Shown here: piece after piece, positions 8,005 through 11,194 of the stretch | How the letters are laid out: every line of letters starts with the position of its first letter | Numbering within the stretch: position 1 is the first letter of the stretch | Assembly: GCA_937926415.1 (NCBI GenBank) | Contig: CALBAF010000593.1 | Coordinates: forward strand, 1-11,194 | Reading direction: 5' to 3' | Length of the DNA stretch: 11,194 bases | Source of the DNA: an uncultured Actinomyces sp. | Lineage (GTDB): Bacteria; Actinomycetota; Actinomycetes; Actinomycetales; Actinomycetaceae | Program-made: the position numbers and the translations under genes | Notes under the pieces: generated by a model | The model's database searches: none | What the model saw: only the letters and a program-made list of their open reading frames with translations | Told to the model about the DNA's origin: nothing

Positions 8005-9591
8005 ATGTCATCCTCCGCACCCAAATCCGCGCCCCGCGCGCGCGACTCGTGGAGCGGCCAGACAGGCTTCCTCCTGGCAGCCATCGGCTCGGCCATCGGC
8101 CTGGGCAACATCTGGCGGTTCCCCGGCGTCTCCTACTCCAACGGCGGCGGCGCCTTCCTGGTCCCCTACCTGGTTGCCCTGGTCTTCGTCGGCATCCCCA
8201 TGCTGTGGCTCGACTACGCGGTCGGCCACAAGTTCCGCGGTTCACCGCCGTGGGCGCTGCGTAAGATCATCGGCGGCGGCGAGTTCGTCGGCTGGTTCCA
8301 GACCTTCGTCTGCTTCGTCATCATGGTCTACTACGGTGCGGTCCTCGCGTGGGGTGTGCAGTACACGATCTACTCCGTGAACGAAGCCTGGGGCGCCGAT
8401 CCGACGACGTTCTTCCTGGAGTCTTTCCTTGAGAAGGTTCCTGGCGACACCTTCTCGTGGGCCCCTGCATGGGCCGTTATGATCCCGCTTGCTCTCGTGT
8501 GGGTCCTCGTGCTCTTCGTTATTGGTCGCGGCCTGTCTAAGGGCGTCGAGGCGGCGAACAAGGTCTTCCTGCCCCTGCTCGTCATCCTCTTCCTCGCGCT
8601 CGTCGTCCGCGCGCTGTTCCTGCCGGGAGCTGTCGAGGGCCTGAACGCCTTCTTCACGCCGAACTGGAGCGCGCTGGCCGACCCCAACGTGTGGCTGGCT
8701 GCCTTCGCGCAGATCTTCTACTCGCTGTCCGTGGGCTTCGGCATCATGCTGACCTACGCCTCCTACCTCAAGCCCAAGTCGAACCTGACCGGCACCGCTC
8801 TGGTCGCTGGCTTCGCGAACTCTTCCTTCGAGATCCTCGCTGGTATCGGTGTGTTCTCCGCCATCGGCTTCATGGCGCACCAGGGTGGCGTGAGCGTCTC
8901 CGAGGTTGAGGGCCTGACCGGCCCGATCCTCTCCTTCGTGACCTTCCCGAAGATCATCTCGATGATGCCCGGTGGGCCCCTCTTTGGCGTGCTCTTCTTC
9001 TCGTCCCTGGTCCTCGCCGGCGTGACCTCCCTGCTGTCCCTGCTCCAGGTCGTCTCCGGCGGCCTGCAGGACAAGTTCGGCTGGTCGCCCGCCCGCTCGG
9101 CTCTCGTCCTCGGTGTCCCCGCGACCGCCATCTCGCTGGTGCTCTTCGGCACCCGCTCGGGCCTGAACAACCTCGACATCGTCGACAACTTCATCAACTC
9201 GGTTGGTGTCGTGTCCTCGGCAATCATGTTTGCGGTCCTGTGCGCGGTGGCTGGCCCCCGCCTCGGGGTGCTCCGCGCACACATCAACTCTGTGTCCAGC
9301 GTGAAGGTTCCCAAGCTTTGGGAGCCCCTCGTCGGTATCGTCATCCCGGTCGTCCTCTTCGTCATGATGGCGATGTCTCTCGTGAAGGTCCTGACGGACG
9401 GCTACGAAGATTACCCCAGCATGTACGTGCTGATCTTCGGCTGGGGTTCCGTGGCGGTCGCGGTGATCGCGTCCCTGATTTTCACTCTCATTCCGTGGAA
9501 GCACCGCCCGGTGGATACGCACGCGACGGTCGCTCAGATTCTCGCTGACGACGCCGATGACACCGCTTCGATTGAAGGAGGCACCAAGTGA
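8005..9591 (+). CDS. NSS-family Na+-dependent amino-acid transporter, MetP-like
   Basis: From ATG 8005 the protein has 528 residues and resembles bacterial neurotransmitter:sodium symporters. TM1 carries AIGSAIGLGNIWRFP at 26-40 followed by NGGGAFLVPYL at 46-56, the LeuT-type Na+/substrate site and its following helix. TM6 carries SVGFGIMLTYASYL (nt ~8729-8770), the unwound substrate-binding helix. About 11-12 hydrophobic helices are visible. It should import an amino acid with Na+. The next gene encodes a MetS-like small subunit, and in Corynebacterium glutamicum the MetP/MetS pair imports methionine and alanine, so that substrate range is the best guess. An in-frame ATG at 7987 would add six residues but lacks a ribosome site. 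The stop overlaps the next start (GTGA, 9588-9591). Two palindromic sites lie upstream and probably regulate it. Confidence 0.93.
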   Translation: MSSSAPKSAPRARDSWSGQTGFLLAAIGSAIGLGNIWRFPGVSYSNGGGAFLVPYLVALVFVGIPMLWLDYAVGHKFRGSPPWALRKIIGGGEFVGWFQTFVCFVIMVYYGAVLAWGVQYTIYSVNEAWGADPTTFFLESFLEKVPGDTFSWAPAWAVMIPLALVWVLVLFVIGRGLSKGVEAANKVFLPLLVILFLALVVRALFLPGAVEGLNAFFTPNWSALADPNVWLAAFAQIFYSLSVGFGIMLTYASYLKPKSNLTGTALVAGFANSSFEILAGIGVFSAIGFMAHQGGVSVSEVEGLTGPILSFVTFPKIISMMPGGPLFGVLFFSSLVLAGVTSLLSLLQVVSGGLQDKFGWSPARSALVLGVPATAISLVLFGTRSGLNNLDIVDNFINSVGVVSSAIMFAVLCAVAGPRLGVLRAHINSVSSVKVPKLWEPLVGIVIPVVLFVMMAMSLVKVLTDGYEDYPSMYVLIFGWGSVAVAVIASLIFTLIPWKHRPVDTHATVAQILADDADDTASIEGGTK

Positions 9592-9749
9592 CCGCTCCCG
9601 CTATCGCCCTGATGATCCTGACGATCCTGCTCGTCTGGGGTGGCCTCGTCGCCTCCGTCGTCCTGCTGCAGGTCCTCTCGGTGCCCACCGACGAGGAAAC
9701 CGAGGCTGCGCAGCTCGCCATTGAAACCGCTGAAGCCGCGAAGCAGTAG
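9588..9749 (+). CDS. metS: MetS-like small subunit of methionine/alanine importer
   Basis: This 53-residue protein is easy to miss because of its size and GTG start. It has one TM helix at about residues 5-31 (ALMILTILLVWGGLVASVVL within it), then a short acidic, Ala/Glu-rich cytoplasmic-type tail (VPTDEETEAAQ ... AEAAKQ). This is the architecture of the MaAIMP/MetS small subunit that the NSS transporter MetP needs in C. glutamicum. AAGGAGG at 9575-9581 sits 6 nt before the GTG. The GTG overlaps the transporter's TGA by 4 nt, which indicates translational coupling and near-equal production of the two subunits. The HAD gene follows after 9 nt. Assignment rests on size, topology, tail and position; no alignment was run. 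Confidence 0.82.
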   Translation: MTAPAIALMILTILLVWGGLVASVVLLQVLSVPTDEETEAAQLAIETAEAAKQ

Positions 9750-9758
9750 GGTGGCATC

Positions 9759-10505
9759 GTGAAGCTCGTTGCCTTCGATCTCGATGACACCCTGGCGCCC
9801 TCGAAGTCGCCGCTGCCCGCCCGCATGGATGTGGCTCTGCGCTCCCTGCTGGACCACGTGGAGGTGTGCATCATCTCCGGCGGCCAGATGGGCCAGTTCC
9901 GTACGCAGGTGCTGGACAATCTGCACGCGACGGACGAGGAACTCTCGCGCCTTCACCTGATGCCTACCTGCGGCACGCGCTACTACCGCTACGAGGGCGG
10001 CGCGTGGGTCGAGCGTTACGCGCACGACCTGGATCCCGAGGTTGCCGCACGCGCGATCGCTTCGCTGGAGCGTCACGCGCGTGAGCTTGGCCTGTGGGAG
10101 CCTAACCCGTGGGGCAACATCATCGAGGACCGCGGCTCGCAGATCACCTTCTCCGCCCTGGGTCAGGAAGCTCCGCTCGACGCGAAGCGCGCCTGGGATC
10201 CGGACGGTACCAAGAAGGCCGCTCTGCGCGATGCTGTGCAGCCCGACGTGCCCGAGCTCGACGTTCGCGGCGGTGGCTCGACGTCTGTCGACATCACCAC
10301 CCGTGGCATCGACAAGGCGTTCGGCATGGGCAAGCTGGTCGAAGAGACGGGCATCCCCGCCTCCGAGATGCTCTTCATCGGCGACCGCCTGGACCCGGAA
10401 GGCAATGACTACCCCGTCAAGGCCGCCGGTTACGCAACGCGCGCCGTCTCCGGATGGGAAGAATGCGTGGACGTCATTGACGAGATCGTCGCATCCATGA
10501 GCTGA
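9759..10505 (+). CDS. HAD-IIB hydrolase, phosphomannomutase-like
   Basis: The protein has 248 residues. HAD motif I is FDLDDTLAP at 6-14 (nucleophile D7, acid/base D9), motif II ISGG at 39-42 (S40), motif III probably K186 in RGIDKAFG (182-189), and motif IV IGDRLDPEGND at 207-217 (D209, D217). The middle cap region, with CGTRYYRY (71-78) and WDPDGTKK (146-153), resembles the eukaryotic-type phosphomannomutase/Cof-like IIB group, which acts on sugar phosphates. Whether this is a mutase (mannose-6-P to mannose-1-P) or a phosphatase cannot be decided from motifs. The start is GTG 9759. AGGGTGG at 9748-9754 overlaps the metS stop codon, so it is likely co-translated with the transporter operon even though no functional link is known. 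A strong terminator follows. Confidence 0.85.
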   Translation: MKLVAFDLDDTLAPSKSPLPARMDVALRSLLDHVEVCIISGGQMGQFRTQVLDNLHATDEELSRLHLMPTCGTRYYRYEGGAWVERYAHDLDPEVAARAIASLERHARELGLWEPNPWGNIIEDRGSQITFSALGQEAPLDAKRAWDPDGTKKAALRDAVQPDVPELDVRGGGSTSVDITTRGIDKAFGMGKLVEETGIPASEMLFIGDRLDPEGNDYPVKAAGYATRAVSGWEECVDVIDEIVASMS

Positions 10506-10524
10506 CCCGTCGCAGTAAACGATG

Positions 10525-10560
10525 ACGAGGCCGGGGCTGGGTATCCAGCTCCGGCCTCGT
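10525..10560. terminator. Strong hairpin terminator, probably bidirectional
   Basis: Arms 10525-10540 and 10545-10560 pair over 16 bp, with a single G-U wobble and a GTAT tetraloop. TGTGTGT follows on the plus strand. It lies 19 nt after the HAD stop and 58 nt beyond the stop of the convergent methyltransferase gene. On the minus strand the same hairpin is followed by CATCGTTTACTG, so it can serve both genes. Confidence 0.88.
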
Positions 10561-10618
10561 TGTGTGTAGCTGCGGTGCTTGGGACAACCGTGTAGCCGCT
10601 GCGTGATGCTGTGACGCG

Positions 10619-11194
10619 TTAGTGTGCGCCGATGCCCCTGGTTGCCCAAAAAACGACGGCGGACGCGGCTGCGACGTTGAGCGAGTCGACCCCGTGGTCC
10701 ATGGGAATCTTCACGGTGTAGTCGGAGGCGGCGATGGTACGCCTCCCCAGGCCGTCGCCCTCGGTGCCCATGACCATTGCGAGGCGGGCGCCCGGCCCTT
10801 GGAGGGCAGGCAGCGAGGCGAAGTCGTCGAGGGAGACCGAATCGTCCGACAGAGCCAGCGATGCGACCGTAAAGCCAGCCTCCTGGAGGGTGGCGATATC
10901 GCCGGGCCATGACTCGAGGCGGGTCCACGGCACCTGGAAGACGGTTCCCATGGAGACGCGCACGGATCGACGGTAGAGGGGATCCGCACACTGCGGGGTC
11001 ACCAGGACGGCGTCGACGCCAAGGGCAGCGGCGCTGCGGAATGCAGCGCCCACATTCGTGTGGTCGACGAGGTTCTCTAAGACGACGACGCGGCGAGCGG
11101 GCTCGCCGCCGCGCGCGGTCGCAAGAAGCTCACCGAGGCTCGGCAGGACGGGGCGGCGCGGAGCGCCGGCCGAGCTCTGGTTCGTGATGCGGGA
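10619..11194 (-). CDS. TrmH/SpoU-family RNA 2'-O-methyltransferase, C-terminal part
   Basis: The frame is open from the window edge to the TAA at 10619-10621, showing 191 residues; the N-terminal substrate-binding part is outside. The GTG at 11053 is internal and not the start, because clear SPOUT sequence continues upstream (VVVLENLVDHTNVGAAFR spans it). SPOUT motifs in order: motif 1 N-V-G-x-x-x-R (nt ~11056-11034), motif 2 LAMVMGTEGDGLG (nt ~10783-10745), and motif 3 IPMDHGVDSLNVAAA (nt ~10705-10661), which together form the trefoil knot that binds S-adenosylmethionine. The enzyme methylates a ribose 2'-OH in rRNA or tRNA; which nucleotide cannot be told. It is convergent with the HAD gene and shares its terminator. 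Confidence 0.9.
   Translation of the reverse strand, partial: SRITNQSSAGAPRRPVLPSLGELLATARGGEPARRVVVLENLVDHTNVGAAFRSAAALGVDAVLVTPQCADPLYRRSVRVSMGTVFQVPWTRLESWPGDIATLQEAGFTVASLALSDDSVSLDDFASLPALQGPGARLAMVMGTEGDGLGRRTIAASDYTVKIPMDHGVDSLNVAAASAVVFWATRGIGAH

Noticed and set aside
8242..9522. Minus-strand open frame of 426 codons opposite the NSS transporter
   Set aside because: Extremely Asp/Glu/Arg/His-rich translation typical of the complement of a membrane-protein gene.
9534..10991. Long minus-strand open frame (485 codons) opposite metS and the HAD gene
   Set aside because: High GC keeps antisense frames open. It runs across a strong terminator and shows no domain; the plus-strand genes have motifs and ribosome sites.
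11051..11053. GTG as start of the RNA methyltransferase
   Set aside because: SPOUT motif 1 sequence continues in frame upstream to the window edge, so this is an internal Val.

Overview
The window is GC-rich, densely packed bacterial DNA. It has GTG starts, stop/start overlaps of 4 nt, short intergenic gaps and strong G+C bias at third codon positions. Together with a MetS-type small transporter subunit, a GH3/GtrA/GT2 surface-glycan cluster and a UDP-galactopyranose mutase, this points to a high-G+C Gram-positive actinobacterium. An Actinomyces/Schaalia-like member of Actinomycetaceae is my best guess, but that is inference and not a database match.

Layout. (1) Plus strand, 2-2962: the C-terminal part of a GH3 beta-glycosidase (its 5' end lies outside the window), a four-TM GtrA-like membrane protein and a family 2 glycosyltransferase, apparently one operon for making and/or trimming a surface glycan. 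(2) Minus strand, 2973-5561: an AgrA-like LytTR response regulator, an AgrC-like GHKL sensor kinase and a GNAT acetyltransferase. They are transcribed in that order with a 1-nt gap and then a 4-nt ATGA overlap, so they form a translationally coupled three-gene operon. No agrB or agrD is visible. (3) Plus strand, 5723-7820: UDP-galactopyranose mutase (glf), divergent from the two-component operon, followed after 16 nt by an AEC-family permease and a hairpin. (4) Plus strand, 7821-10505: a control region with helically phased A-tracts and two copies of a palindromic motif 35 bp apart. Next come an NSS-family Na+-dependent transporter, a 53-residue MetS-like small subunit that overlaps it by 4 nt, and a HAD-IIB phosphomannomutase-like phosphatase. 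A very strong terminator ends this unit. (5) Minus strand, 10619 to the window end: the C-terminal part of a SpoU/TrmH-family RNA methyltransferase, convergent with the HAD gene.

How it fits together. Segments 1 and 3 supply glycan functions: a GT2 transferase, a GtrA-type lipid-sugar membrane partner, Galf precursor supply and a glycosidase. Segment 4 is a MetPS-like amino-acid importer (methionine/alanine in the characterised family) with its own control region. I found no CRISPR array, insertion sequence, tRNA, rRNA or prophage signal. The least-explained items are the paired palindromes upstream of the transporter, the coupling of a GNAT to an AgrAC-like system, and the roughly 145-residue tail on the GH3 enzyme.
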